From assembly GCA_900548385.1 (NCBI GenBank), contig URKJ01000007.1, positions 1-64,000 of the forward strand: a stretch of 64,000 nt of DNA, read 5' to 3'. Position numbers and translations under genes: made by a program. Origin of the DNA: an uncultured bacterium. GTDB taxonomy: Bacteria; Verrucomicrobiota; Lentisphaeria; Victivallales; UBA1829. Under the pieces are notes generated by a model, which ran no database searches, was not told the origin of the DNA, and was given only the letters and a program-made list of their open reading frames with translations. How positions within the stretch are numbered: the first letter of the stretch is position 1; each line of letters begins with the position of its first letter. Positions 34,586 through 43,139 of the stretch are shown in pieces.

Positions 34586-35583
34586 TTTGCACCGTCCTTT
34601 CCGTGCTCATCCGTCAGGGTGGTTTCCCGGACGAGAGTTTCCGCCCGTGACGCCGCTTCGTCGAAAGCCATGACATCGGCGGGAGCTTTGGCGAATTTCA
34701 CCATATCGGCGGAGATCAGAAATTCTTTCAGGAAGTCGCGCTGATTCTCCTCCAGCGGCCCGCCGATCTGAATTTCGTTCAGGAATTCCCGTGTTGTCTG
34801 ATGTTCCGCCCGCAGACGGAACCGGACTTCGAGATAACCGCGGATCACGTCGGTAAGACGCGTGATTGCGCTTGCTGCGTTGGCGCGTCCGCTGTGCAGG
34901 TCGTCCTTGATTCCGCCGATGGATTGCAGGGCGAGCGTCCACGGCGGCAGCGTATGCCGGGAAGAGTTTCTGTGTTTCAGGAAGAAGCGGGCTGCGATGC
35001 CGAGCAGGAGCAGAACCGCGATTCCCGCAATGATCCATGCCATCCGGTTTTCCGGTGTTTCCGGCGGCGTGATGCGGCCGGCGATTTCCGGCAGATCGCT
35101 GTCTTTGACGGGAAGCGTTTTCGCCGTGAACGCAGGCAGGGTAAGCGTAAGAGTCTGCGTTTTCTCCGCTCCGCCTTCGATCAGGACGTCTGCCGTCCCG
35201 GCGGGAATTTCACCCGGACGATAAGCGTGCAGAGTCGCCCGGAGTTTCCAAACGACGCTGCCCCAGCGGATCCTGATGCGTTCCCACGACGGAGTTCCCG
35301 CCAGCTGGGAACCTTTTCCGGGTTGAACGTCGAATGCAGTGAGCGTGCGTCCCCATGGGGCGCGGATTTCTGCAGACAGTTCGATATTTCTGCCGATCGG
35401 GACATCGCGGGATTCGGACAACGCCGCGGTCTGCTCGATTACCGCCTTTTCCGGAGATCCGGCGCATTGATGATATTTGATCGCGGCGACCGTGCCGAAT
35501 CCCGCCGCGCCTGCGGCAAGGATCAGCAGAAGAAGCAGCAGAAAACGTATGAATTTCTGCAATATGGTCTGTTTCTGTTTCAT
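34582..35583 (-). CDS. BatD/DUF4381-like membrane protein
   Basis: 333 residues. TM1 at 11-30, an extracytoplasmic beta-rich region (~45-170), TM2 at 181-203 (AWIIAGIAVLLLLGIAARFFL) and a helical cytoplasmic tail (~210-333) containing a DUF4381-like segment (RLTDVIRGYLEVRFRLRAEHQTTREFL). It appears to combine parts of BatD and DUF4381 in a compact form. Function is unknown; the operon context predicts a complex with the VWA and MoxR proteins. It starts five bases after the DUF58 stop and overlaps the VWA gene by four bases. Confidence 0.75.
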   Translation of the reverse strand: MKQKQTILQKFIRFLLLLLLILAAGAAGFGTVAAIKYHQCAGSPEKAVIEQTAALSESRDVPIGRNIELSAEIRAPWGRTLTAFDVQPGKGSQLAGTPSWERIRIRWGSVVWKLRATLHAYRPGEIPAGTADVLIEGGAEKTQTLTLTLPAFTAKTLPVKDSDLPEIAGRITPPETPENRMAWIIAGIAVLLLLGIAARFFLKHRNSSRHTLPPWTLALQSIGGIKDDLHSGRANAASAITRLTDVIRGYLEVRFRLRAEHQTTREFLNEIQIGGPLEENQRDFLKEFLISADMVKFAKAPADVMAFDEAASRAETLVRETTLTDEHGKDGAK

Positions 35584-35587
35584 AAAA

Positions 35588-36469
35588 TTACCCCCGTTTC
35601 AGCTTGCGGCTGCGGAAAAACGCCATCAGCGGTTTCAGGATGTCTTCATCGCACCGGACGTCGATGAGGTCGACTTTGGCACGGTTGAAACTTTCCTGTT
35701 CTCCGGCGAGTTCGTTTCCGGCGGCCTGTGCATAGAGTTCGCGGTCCTGAGTGGACGAGGCGTCGAAGAAAAGGGTTTCTCCGGTTTCGGCGTCTTCCAG
35801 TTCGAGCATCGGCAGAGCGGGCAGAGCGAGTTCCCCGCGGTCGAGCACGCGGACGGCGATCAGGTCGTGTTTCCGGTTCAGGATTTTCATCGGGCGTTCA
35901 TAAGACGAGTTGTCGATAAAGTCGCTGAGCAGGAACACGACGGCACGTTTTTTCAGATTCCGGATCAGAGAGTCCATGGCGCTTCCGATCCGGGTTTTGC
36001 GGGATTGCGGTTCGAATGCGAGAAGTTCGCGGATGAGGCGCAGCACATGGGCGCGCCCCGAACGCGGCGGCAGCCAGAGTTCGGTTTTGTCGGTGAACAT
36101 CAGCAGTCCGACTTTGTCGTGATTCCGGATGGCGCTGAATGCGAGCAGAGCGGCGGTTTCGGCAATCTTGTCGCGTTTTGTGTCGTCGCCCGATCCGAAG
36201 AAAAGCGATGCCGACGCATCAATCGCGATGATAACGGTCAGCTCCCGTTCTTCGGCGTATTTTTTGATATACGGAGCGCCCATCCGCGCGGTGACGTTCC
36301 AGTCGATGTCGCGCACGTCGTCTTCCGGCGTATATTCGCGCACTTCGCTGAATTCGATCCCGCGCCCCTTGAAGACGCTGTGATAAGCGCCTCCGGTCAG
36401 TTCCTCGACCAGCTTCCGCGTTTTTATTTCGATTTTACGGACTTTTGCTATGAGGTCTCTCGGCAGCAT
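35588..36469 (-). CDS. DUF58/VWA-like protein of the MoxR operon
   Basis: 293 residues, soluble. GGAYHSVFKGRGIEFSEVREY and the DDVRDIDWNVTARMG block with YIKKYAEERE define DUF58. The VWA-like core follows, with IAIDASASLFFG replacing the canonical DxSxS (DASAS retains the pattern), TAALLAFSAIRN and FLLSDFID. DUF58 proteins are encoded next to MoxR in most bacteria and are considered its partner. AGGAGG lies six bases before the ATG; the gap to moxR is 34 bases. Confidence 0.93.
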   Translation of the reverse strand: MLPRDLIAKVRKIEIKTRKLVEELTGGAYHSVFKGRGIEFSEVREYTPEDDVRDIDWNVTARMGAPYIKKYAEERELTVIIAIDASASLFFGSGDDTKRDKIAETAALLAFSAIRNHDKVGLLMFTDKTELWLPPRSGRAHVLRLIRELLAFEPQSRKTRIGSAMDSLIRNLKKRAVVFLLSDFIDNSSYERPMKILNRKHDLIAVRVLDRGELALPALPMLELEDAETGETLFFDASSTQDRELYAQAAGNELAGEQESFNRAKVDLIDVRCDEDILKPLMAFFRSRKLKRG

Positions 36470-36503
36470 ATTCCGCCTCCTTTCGTTTCCGGCTTATGCC
36501 GGA

Positions 36504-37526
36504 TCAGGGCGTTTTCAGCTCGTTGAGAATGCCGGTGATGATGTCATCCTGCGTGCGGTTTTCCGCTTCGGCTTCATACGAGAGAACGATTCTGTGACGG
36601 AGCACGTCGTGCGCAATGCTCTTGACATCCTGCGGGACGACGTAGGCGCGCCCTTCCATGAATGCCATGGCTTTGGAGGCGATCACGAGCGCGATCGTGG
36701 CACGCGGCGAGGCTCCGACTTCGACCATCGCGGCAATATCGTCGAGTTTTGCTCCGGACTGGCGCGGGGAAAGTTCTTCGCGGCGGTTCGGACGGGTTGC
36801 CCAGACGATGTCGAGAATATAGTCCAGAATTTTTTCGTCCATATAGATTTTGTCGACCCACTGGCGGGCGTTGGTGATGTCGGCGAGTTTTGCGACCGGC
36901 ATCGCCTGCGGTGTGCATTCGGGATGTCCCATGCGTTCTGCGACGAGGCGTTCCTCTTCGCGTTTCGGGTAGTCGATTTTCAATTTGAAGATGAAGCGGT
37001 CGATCTGTGCTTCGGGGAGCGGATAGGTCCCCTCCTGTTCAATGGGGTTCTGAGTGGCGAGCACGAGAAACGGTTCCGGCATTCTGAATGTCTGCCCGGC
37101 AACGGTCGCCTGTTTTTCCTGCATACATTCGAGCAGGGCACTCTGAACCTTTGCGGGGGCGCGGTTGATTTCGTCGGCAAGTACGATGTTGGCGAAAACG
37201 GGTCCCTTTTTCACGGAGAAGCTGTGTTCGGCGGGATTGTAAATATTGGTGCCGACCACGTCTGCGGGCAGCAGGTCCGGCGTGAACTGGATGCGTGCGA
37301 ATGCCCCGTCGAGACTCTGTGCGAGAGTTTTGACCGCGAGGGTCTTTGCCAGTCCGGGGAGACCTTCGAGCAGAACGTGTCCATCGGAGAGCATTGCGGC
37401 GATCAGTCGGTCAATAAGGACGCCTTGTCCGGCGACGATCCGGCTCATTTCCGTTTTCAGAGGACGGATGAACGCCGAGGCTTCCACGATATCTCTTTGC
37501 AGTTTCTGTAATTCTTCCTGACTCAT
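36504..37526 (-). CDS. MoxR-family AAA+ ATPase
   Basis: 340 residues. Walker A EGLPGLAKT (54-62), ARIQFTPDLLPADVVGTNIYNP, Walker B/sensor region NIVLADEINRAPAKVQSALLECM, FLVLATQNPIEQEGTYPLPEAQIDRF, and the MoxR C-terminal SPRATIALVIASKAMAFMEGR motif. MoxR ATPases act as chaperones activating VWA-containing partners and envelope complexes. The ATG at 37526 is eight bases after GGAGG; a TTG six bases upstream is less likely. It is the first gene of the MoxR-DUF58-BatD-VWA(-phosphoesterase) operon; I found only a weak promoter match upstream. Confidence 0.95.
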   Translation of the reverse strand: MSQEELQKLQRDIVEASAFIRPLKTEMSRIVAGQGVLIDRLIAAMLSDGHVLLEGLPGLAKTLAVKTLAQSLDGAFARIQFTPDLLPADVVGTNIYNPAEHSFSVKKGPVFANIVLADEINRAPAKVQSALLECMQEKQATVAGQTFRMPEPFLVLATQNPIEQEGTYPLPEAQIDRFIFKLKIDYPKREEERLVAERMGHPECTPQAMPVAKLADITNARQWVDKIYMDEKILDYILDIVWATRPNRREELSPRQSGAKLDDIAAMVEVGASPRATIALVIASKAMAFMEGRAYVVPQDVKSIAHDVLRHRIVLSYEAEAENRTQDDIITGILNELKTP

Positions 37527-37676
37527 AATCAATTCCTCCCTGTGGTTTGTGTCTTATGAAGAATTAAGACAGCGCGCCGCGCAAAATGTTCTAACCGCAG
37601 GGGGAAATGCCTGAAATAATTTTATTCTACGGACCGGTTCAGAGAACGGATCTCCGCCGTTTTCTGCATCGCCGTA

Positions 37677-38861
37677 TCAATCCGGATCAGCAGATGCGGA
37701 TTTGCATCTCCGCATCTGTTCGATGGAGACCAGCAGGGCACGCGGGAGATGGAAGAATGTTTTCCATTTTCCCCCTTTCAATTTATGGGTCGGTTCGCCA
37801 CGCCGGTTGAGATAGCCGTACCACTCTCCGTATTCCGGATCCCGGAAGTGATGGAAACTCCACTCGTCCAGTTCCTGGAATCTGCGGAGGAAGTATTCGT
37901 CACCGGTCAGACGATAGGCGTGAAGCGCGGCAACAATCCCTTCACAGTGAGGCCACCAGAGTTTCATATCCCATTGCAGTTCCAGATGCGGGTTGCCGAG
38001 AACGTCCATGAAATAATAGAGGCCGCCGTGCTGTTTGTCCATGCCGAATTCCAAAATGCCGCGGGTATAATCGGCGGCTTTGGCGATCATTGCGGTGTCG
38101 TTATGCCGTTCGGCGTATTGCATGATGAACCACATGGATTCCAGTCCGTGCCCCGGATTGATCATCCGGCCTTCGCAGGAATTGAGATCGAATGAACCGT
38201 CGGGATTGACGTTTTCAAAGATGACCTTTTTATCTTTGTTCCAGAATTTTTCCATAACGGTTTTAACTGCGCGTCCGGTATCGGCTTCGTAATGATCGGT
38301 TCCGAGGCATTCCCGCATGACGCTGCCCAGATTTGCGAGGATCATAAAGTGACCGAGCGAGAGACGTTTTGCCGCACCGGACAATCTTTTCTCCCAGCGT
38401 CCTTTCGGAGTATCCATGCGGCGGATGTAATTTTGTATGGCGCTTTCGGCTTCCTGCCGATGTATGTCTTCTTCTGTTACCGCGTAAAGTGCCGCCGCGC
38501 CCATTGCGGCGAAGCAGTCGGAAAAGATGTTGTACGGAGCTATTGACGGTTCGCCCCATTCATTCAGCGCGAAGTAATAGGTGCCGTCTTCCGATTTGCC
38601 GTGTGCGGTCAGAAAATCGAATCCGTTCCGGGCAATACGGATGAATTCCGGTTTATTCCAGGAAGTTTTTGCCAGAGTTGCAAACATATAGACAATGCGC
38701 CACTGCATCCACATGTATTTTTCCCGGTCGTAAACAGATCCGTCGTGGTTGAGAGAAGTGAAGAATCCGCCGTTTTCGTGGTCGATACAGTGCGTCTCCC
38801 AGAACGAAATGCACCGTTTGAGTTCTTCCTGATAGCGTTCGATGACAGGTGTAAAGTTCAT
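37677..38861 (-). CDS. N-acylglucosamine 2-epimerase/cellobiose 2-epimerase family protein
   Basis: 394 residues, an (alpha/alpha)6 barrel of the AGE family. Typical motifs are CIDHENGGFFTSLNHDG near residue 25, KYMWMQWRIVYMFA, the NPGHGLESMWF block with a catalytic His, and WDMKLWWPHCEGIVA with the second catalytic His. Members epimerise free sugars or oligosaccharide reducing ends at C2 (GlcNAc/ManNAc, glucose/mannose, cellobiose). Which one is unclear. It is the last gene of the LacI-DUF4434-AGE operon, starting only two bases after the DUF4434 stop. The C-terminal codons contain a perfect inverted repeat. Confidence 0.88.
   Translation of the reverse strand: MNFTPVIERYQEELKRCISFWETHCIDHENGGFFTSLNHDGSVYDREKYMWMQWRIVYMFATLAKTSWNKPEFIRIARNGFDFLTAHGKSEDGTYYFALNEWGEPSIAPYNIFSDCFAAMGAAALYAVTEEDIHRQEAESAIQNYIRRMDTPKGRWEKRLSGAAKRLSLGHFMILANLGSVMRECLGTDHYEADTGRAVKTVMEKFWNKDKKVIFENVNPDGSFDLNSCEGRMINPGHGLESMWFIMQYAERHNDTAMIAKAADYTRGILEFGMDKQHGGLYYFMDVLGNPHLELQWDMKLWWPHCEGIVAALHAYRLTGDEYFLRRFQELDEWSFHHFRDPEYGEWYGYLNRRGEPTHKLKGGKWKTFFHLPRALLVSIEQMRRCKSASADPD
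37691..37718. repeat. Perfect 10-bp inverted repeat at the 3' end of the epimerase gene
   Basis: CAGATGCGGA (37691-37700) and TCCGCATCTG (37709-37718) flank an 8-base loop just inside the coding end. No T-run follows on the minus strand, so it is not an obvious terminator; it may stabilise the mRNA 3' end. Confidence 0.6.
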
Positions 38862-38863
38862 GG

Positions 38864-39793
38864 TCAGATCCCGAAATGTTCGCGGTAGCGGTTGAACAGG
38901 TGATGGGCGGAACGATAACAGGAGTTCGGGCTCATGAAGTGGGAGAACTCAAAAGTAATGGTTTTTTCGACACCCGCTTTTTTTGCCGCTTCCAGTTTCA
39001 GCAGCATTTTTTCCCATTTGATCGGCAGAAAACGGATCGGCATATCGCGGTCGAAACTTTCGCAGTTGCTCCAACTGGCCATGCCGTAACGGTCCGTCAG
39101 TTCCTTGTTGACGCAGATGTATTCGGCAAGTTCGCTGTAATCGCAGTGTCCGTCCTGAAACGCGACAATGTCCACAGCGCCCTGAACTCCGCCTAGGATC
39201 TCGTTCCAGTCACGTTCGTGGGCTTCGATCGTTGCGGGGGTATCACACAACATCGTTGTACTCCACGGATCCGGCTGTTTGATTCCGTTGATGTAAGGAG
39301 AGATCATAGTCGGTATGCTGCCGGAGATGCTTTTGACGAAATTTCCGAGATCGCGGTAAAGACCGATGATTCCTTTGGAGCTGCGGCTGACTTCAAGGTT
39401 GAGGTACCAGCCGCCGAACGCCCTGCGGTTTCCATAGCAGCTCCAGACCTCTTCCGCGACCGCGCGGCTGATTTCCATTTCCCGTTCATATTTGTGGTCG
39501 TGCCAGTATTTTCCGGAGTCGTACAGCCCGAAATAGAAGGTCATACCGTATTTTTCGGCAAGCTCAAGGAACAGATCAACCAGATCAACGGGCGGACAGT
39601 AACAGTCTTCGTGTTTCATGAGGAATTTCGACGGATAGGTGATAAAGCGGCGATGTCCGCACCGGATCAGGATAACAGTGTCGATACCGATGGACTTCAT
39701 CGCGGCAAAATCCTGATCCCATTCTTTCCGTCCCCAGTTCTGATGGGGGATGTCATGCGAGATCTCATCCAGAAAAGTGCCCGTGATTTTCAT
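38864..39793 (-). CDS. DUF4434-type TIM-barrel protein, putative glycoside hydrolase
   Basis: 309 residues, no signal peptide. ITGTFLDEISHDIPHQNWG at the start, then EWDQDFAAMKSIGIDTVIL, are DUF4434 signatures. FYFGLYDSGKYW, FGGWYLNLEVSRSS (an exposed Glu at strand 4-like position) and FEFSHFMSPN (Glu near the C-terminus) suggest a clan-A-like barrel with two carboxylates, so a glycosidase role is plausible but unproven. AAGGA lies seven bases before the ATG. It sits between the LacI regulator (39-base gap) and the epimerase, which implies processing of an oligosaccharide in the cytoplasm. Confidence 0.82.
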   Translation of the reverse strand: MKITGTFLDEISHDIPHQNWGRKEWDQDFAAMKSIGIDTVILIRCGHRRFITYPSKFLMKHEDCYCPPVDLVDLFLELAEKYGMTFYFGLYDSGKYWHDHKYEREMEISRAVAEEVWSCYGNRRAFGGWYLNLEVSRSSKGIIGLYRDLGNFVKSISGSIPTMISPYINGIKQPDPWSTTMLCDTPATIEAHERDWNEILGGVQGAVDIVAFQDGHCDYSELAEYICVNKELTDRYGMASWSNCESFDRDMPIRFLPIKWEKMLLKLEAAKKAGVEKTITFEFSHFMSPNSCYRSAHHLFNRYREHFGI

Positions 39794-39832
39794 TGATCAT
39801 TCCTTCTGTGTTATTGAATTTCTGTTGAACGG

Positions 39833-40771
39833 TCATGTGGATTCCCGGATGATCAATTCCGGAGGAAGCAGCTGCTGCCGGGGAAGTGAAACAGTGCCGT
39901 TTACGATTTCCAGCAGCAGTTCCATTGCCTGCTGTCCGATCTCCCGTTTGGGCTGGGCAATCGTGGTGAAACGGAAATTTTCCAGTCCGGCGAACCAGAG
40001 ATCATCGAATCCGACCAGTGCAACATCTTCCGGAATGCGCAGACCGAGCTTGTGAAGTGCATTATGAATGTGGATTGCTTCGTTGTCGGAATATGCGGTG
40101 ATTGCGGTTATATCCGGATGTTTCCGGAGAATATCCGCCAAGTCATCGGCGGAGTCAAAGAGAACCGGATCGGGGAGTCCCCGGTCCCGGAGAACATTGA
40201 GGTTTCCTTTCAGCCGGAGACTGTCGTTGTTCTGACAGGCAAAGACACGGTGGCCGCGTTCCGCCAGATGCGCGGCGGCTATTTCCCCGCCGCGGATGTC
40301 ATCACACATGACAAACGGGTGATCCGGACCGCCGCGACTGGAGCAGAACACCAGTGAAAAGCCGCTTTTCTCCAACAGGGGAAGCAGTTTGCCGGTGAGG
40401 TCTCCCAGAGCAACGACGATTCCTTCGACTCTCATTTTACGGAAGATTTCCAGCTGGGAGTTTACTTCTTTGCAGGAACTGACCACGCCGGTAAGCATTC
40501 CATAACCGTGTTTGACGGCAGTTTCGCCCGCGCCTTGCAGCAGCAGGTCGTAGAACGAACCGGAGACTTCTTTTGTCAGATAACCGGTCAACGGGCTGCG
40601 CTGAGCCTGAAGGGCCCTGCCGAACGGATTGGGCACATAGTTCATTTCACAGGCGGTCTGCTTGATTTCGCGCCGTCGTTTCTCACTGATCTGAGGACTG
40701 TCCTTGAGAGCCATGCTGACTGTGGATGCCGCTACTCCAAGCCGCTGTGCAATGTCTTTGATCGTTACCAT
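39833..40771 (-). CDS. LacI-family transcriptional repressor
   Basis: 312 residues. The HTH is VTIKDIAQRLGVAASTVSMALKD (2-24) with hinge helix PNPFGRALQAQ near 50; residues ~60-312 are a periplasmic-binding-protein-like sugar-sensing domain with GYLTKEVSGSFYDLLLQGA, VMCDDIRGGEIAAAHL and FDDLWFAGLENFRFTTI. AGGA lies seven bases before the ATG. It is the first gene of the operon with DUF4434 and the epimerase and is very likely autoregulated through the 24-bp palindrome just upstream of its own start. The divergent gene at 41050 may be a second target. Confidence 0.94.
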   Translation of the reverse strand: MVTIKDIAQRLGVAASTVSMALKDSPQISEKRRREIKQTACEMNYVPNPFGRALQAQRSPLTGYLTKEVSGSFYDLLLQGAGETAVKHGYGMLTGVVSSCKEVNSQLEIFRKMRVEGIVVALGDLTGKLLPLLEKSGFSLVFCSSRGGPDHPFVMCDDIRGGEIAAAHLAERGHRVFACQNNDSLRLKGNLNVLRDRGLPDPVLFDSADDLADILRKHPDITAITAYSDNEAIHIHNALHKLGLRIPEDVALVGFDDLWFAGLENFRFTTIAQPKREIGQQAMELLLEIVNGTVSLPRQQLLPPELIIREST

Positions 40772-40794
40772 GCAACGTTCCTGCTTTTTATATT

Positions 40795-40818
40795 TTTTAC
40801 TGAAACGTTTCAGTAAAA
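40795..40818. promoter_or_regulatory. LacI-type operator, perfect 24-bp palindrome
   Basis: The half-site TTTTACTGAAAC (40795-40806) is followed directly by its reverse complement GTTTCAGTAAAA (40807-40818). The central TGAAACGTTTCA is the classic LacI/GalR-family core with a central CG. It lies between the promoter and the start of the LacI gene, where a bound repressor would block elongation or initiation. Confidence 0.92.
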
Positions 40819-40827
40819 TGCTGCAAT

Positions 40828-40856
40828 ACTATAATGCGGAAGAAAAGAAAAGTCAA
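40828..40856 (-). promoter_or_regulatory. Promoter of the LacI-DUF4434-epimerase operon
   Basis: Minus strand TTGACT (40856-40851), 17 bases, TATAGT (40833-40828). The operator begins about 10 bases downstream of the -10, overlapping the initial transcribed region. Confidence 0.75.
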
Positions 40857-40986
40857 GGATTTTCCAGAAACTTTTTCAGCCGCCGCTGTATTTTCAGTCT
40901 GTTGGGCGGGACTCCCGGATGGCGGAAAACAATACTGCTGCAAGCGGAGCTCCGCCGTTTTTCTGCCAATATAATCCGGTTGGGCA

Positions 40987-41014
40987 TTGTTTTTTGAAGA
41001 AACGATGATATATG
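40987..41014 (+). promoter_or_regulatory. Candidate promoter of the 407-residue protein gene, with an operator half-site
   Basis: TTGTTT (40987-40992), 16 bases, TATATG (41009-41014). Just downstream, ACTGAAACG (41023-41031) equals one half-site plus the central CG of the LacI operator, but the other half is not conserved. Confidence 0.4.
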
Positions 41015-41049
41015 TATGAGAAACTGAAACGGAAGGAACCGGAGATAGA

Positions 41050-42273
41050 ATGAAACCGCTGCACGATCAAATGGAAGAGGCATGGAGCTTTGTCTGGGAT
41101 AAACTGTTTTGCCCGGAAACCGATCTTGTTTATGATTATCTGACCAGTCACGACAATGCCGCACGGTTGTCTCATCTGCCGAAAGCGGAGGAGATTGCGG
41201 CGCAGGTCCCGAACCCCTGCGGCTGGGGAACCGGAATGGAAGACTGCATGCTGAACTCCGGGTCCGTGTTGGATACGCTTCGTTTGCGGCGCGGATTGAC
41301 CGGAGAGGACAATACGGCTTTGGCGGAGAAGATCGTCAACGGCATCCATCTTTGCGCGACGGTGCACGGGAAGGACGGTTTTCTCGTCCGCGGCGTTGCG
41401 CTCGACGGCAAGAGCTGTTATACTAATTCGTCGCGCGATCAGTTCACGCTTGCCGTGTTCGGACTTTGGCGGTTTCTGCATACCTGGAGTGATGCGTCGG
41501 AACATTCCCGCGAACAGGCAAAACACGTTCTTGTTTCCATTGCCCGCTATTGTGAAAAGACGGTGGTTCCGGAAAACGGTTATGACCTGATGCGTCTTGA
41601 CGGACAGCGTGCGATGGTCTCTTCCATGTGGGAGTGCGATGTGCACGAGTGGCTGCGTCTGCCGATGATCTATGCGGCGGCGTTTGACTGCTCCGGTGAT
41701 GTGCATTGGCGGGAAATGACGGAACGTTATATTGCCCGTGCGCTTGCCGAATCGCAGAAATTCGATCCGGAGTCGCCAGTCTGGTGGGATATTTCCCTGA
41801 TGCAGATGCAGATCTCTCTGGCGATGTTCCGCGAGTTGGAGCTGTTCCCGGAGATGTCGGAGGCGTTTACCGCACTGATGCACCGTGTCGCGGCAAAATC
41901 GGAGGAAAAACTGCGCGGGATTCTATCCAAAGCGCTCGCATACGATGGAAGCTGGACGGCTCTGAATGCAAACTGGCGGTTCTGCCGGTTCCGTCTTCAG
42001 CCGATGGTTCCGGAGATGACGGGCGGTCTTGCCGTGCTCGGCGGAAAAGCCTACTTCAATCCCTGTTATCCGGATGAGTACCGGGCGGTTGTCGACCTCC
42101 TGCGCGGAACGGGCAATTATCTGATCGCCTGTGCGCTTGATCCCGCATGGAAAATGCCGGACGATCTGCGTTCCATGTTCGCCGCCCTGACCGGACGGAT
42201 GGATTTTGCAAACTGCGCTTCGGATGGAGTCATCAACCTGTTGCACGGATACTGGCTGTGCTTTGACCGCTGA
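41050..42273 (+). CDS. Unrecognised 407-residue protein, likely alpha/alpha-barrel
   Basis: No signal peptide, so probably cytoplasmic. The sequence is helix-rich with regularly spaced aromatic and acidic patches (CGWGTGMEDCMLNSGS at ~57-72, YTNSSRDQFTLAVFGLW at ~124-140, WECDVHEWLRLPMIYAAAF, PVWWDISLMQMQISLAM), reminiscent of (alpha/alpha)6 glycosidases or lyases such as GH88/GH105-type folds. I cannot name a family. It is transcribed divergently from the LacI-DUF4434-epimerase operon with a 278-base shared region, so it may be part of the same sugar pathway. GGAG lies five bases before the ATG. It converges with the CBM-like gene after 12 bases. Confidence 0.8.
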   Translation: MKPLHDQMEEAWSFVWDKLFCPETDLVYDYLTSHDNAARLSHLPKAEEIAAQVPNPCGWGTGMEDCMLNSGSVLDTLRLRRGLTGEDNTALAEKIVNGIHLCATVHGKDGFLVRGVALDGKSCYTNSSRDQFTLAVFGLWRFLHTWSDASEHSREQAKHVLVSIARYCEKTVVPENGYDLMRLDGQRAMVSSMWECDVHEWLRLPMIYAAAFDCSGDVHWREMTERYIARALAESQKFDPESPVWWDISLMQMQISLAMFRELELFPEMSEAFTALMHRVAAKSEEKLRGILSKALAYDGSWTALNANWRFCRFRLQPMVPEMTGGLAVLGGKAYFNPCYPDEYRAVVDLLRGTGNYLIACALDPAWKMPDDLRSMFAALTGRMDFANCASDGVINLLHGYWLCFDR

Positions 42274-42285
42274 ATGATCCGCCGT

Positions 42286-43134
42286 TTATTGTTCGGAGAA
42301 TGAAACGCAGTCCAGCATCAGTGTCCGGAGTTCGTGCTGCATACGGATCGTCAGGCGCGCCATGCGCGGAAAATCCGCCGGCGTAGTGAACCTCCATTCG
42401 ATTTTCTGCCATTCGCCGGAAACGGGGATTTCCTTCCGCAGAGTTTCGAATGTCAGACAGACGGATCCGTTTCCGTTTGCTTTGACCCAGAGAGACAGCC
42501 TGTACGGTTTTCCCCGCCGGACCGGAAGTGTGGCGGAGATCATATAAGGAGCGGAATGCGGTGACCGGGGATTCCGCAGGACAAGGGAATATTCTCCGGT
42601 CAGGAATCCGCAATCGGTCACTTCCGCCGTTCCGCCTTTTCGCCACGGAAATGCCGGGACCGCCGGATCGCCGGATTCAAAATCGCCGTCCGGAAACAGG
42701 TTGCGGCGGAAATCGGCATCGTCGAGTCCGGTACAGCGGATCTCGCGGAATTCCACGGTGTCCGGTCCGGCTTGCGAGCGTTTCAGGATCAGACTGTACT
42801 GTCCGTCGGCTTCCTGTGCGTAGAAAAAGTTGACGTGACGACTCCATGCCGTGTTCGCCTGAAACGCCTGATAACGGTTCCGTCCCCCGAAGCGGAGTGC
42901 GGAAAGAAAGCGGTCCTCTCCCGCCCCTTTCCGACTGCGTGCGTCGAACTGGATCCGGTACCAGTTTCCCGGTTTCAGTTTCAGCGGAAAGTCAAGCGCA
43001 AGCTGCTTTGTTCCGTCAAACCGGATTTGACAGCTGCCATCCGTACAAGTCGATTGTGCGGGGAGCGCTGCAGGTTTGAGTTCTTCCGCGGAGAGCAGAG
43101 CCGCAGAGGCAAACAGGAGAAAAAGCGTTTTCAT
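42286..43134 (-). CDS. Secreted protein with two carbohydrate-binding-module-like domains
   Basis: 282 residues. Signal peptide MKTLFLLFASAALLSAE. Two beta-sandwich units follow (~25-135 and ~140-282): the second opens with NLFPDGDFESGDPAVPAFPW, the typical start of a CBM4/9/16-type module, and ends with IRMQHELRTLMLDCVSF. There is no catalytic domain, so it probably binds the polysaccharide attacked by the adjacent hydrolase or serves as a small accessory subunit. The ATG at 43134 has AAGGA nine bases upstream; a TTG nine bases earlier is disfavoured. It follows the large GH gene after five bases and ends the operon of locus 1. Confidence 0.78.
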   Translation of the reverse strand: MKTLFLLFASAALLSAEELKPAALPAQSTCTDGSCQIRFDGTKQLALDFPLKLKPGNWYRIQFDARSRKGAGEDRFLSALRFGGRNRYQAFQANTAWSRHVNFFYAQEADGQYSLILKRSQAGPDTVEFREIRCTGLDDADFRRNLFPDGDFESGDPAVPAFPWRKGGTAEVTDCGFLTGEYSLVLRNPRSPHSAPYMISATLPVRRGKPYRLSLWVKANGNGSVCLTFETLRKEIPVSGEWQKIEWRFTTPADFPRMARLTIRMQHELRTLMLDCVSFSEQ

Positions 43135-43139
43135 TCGGA

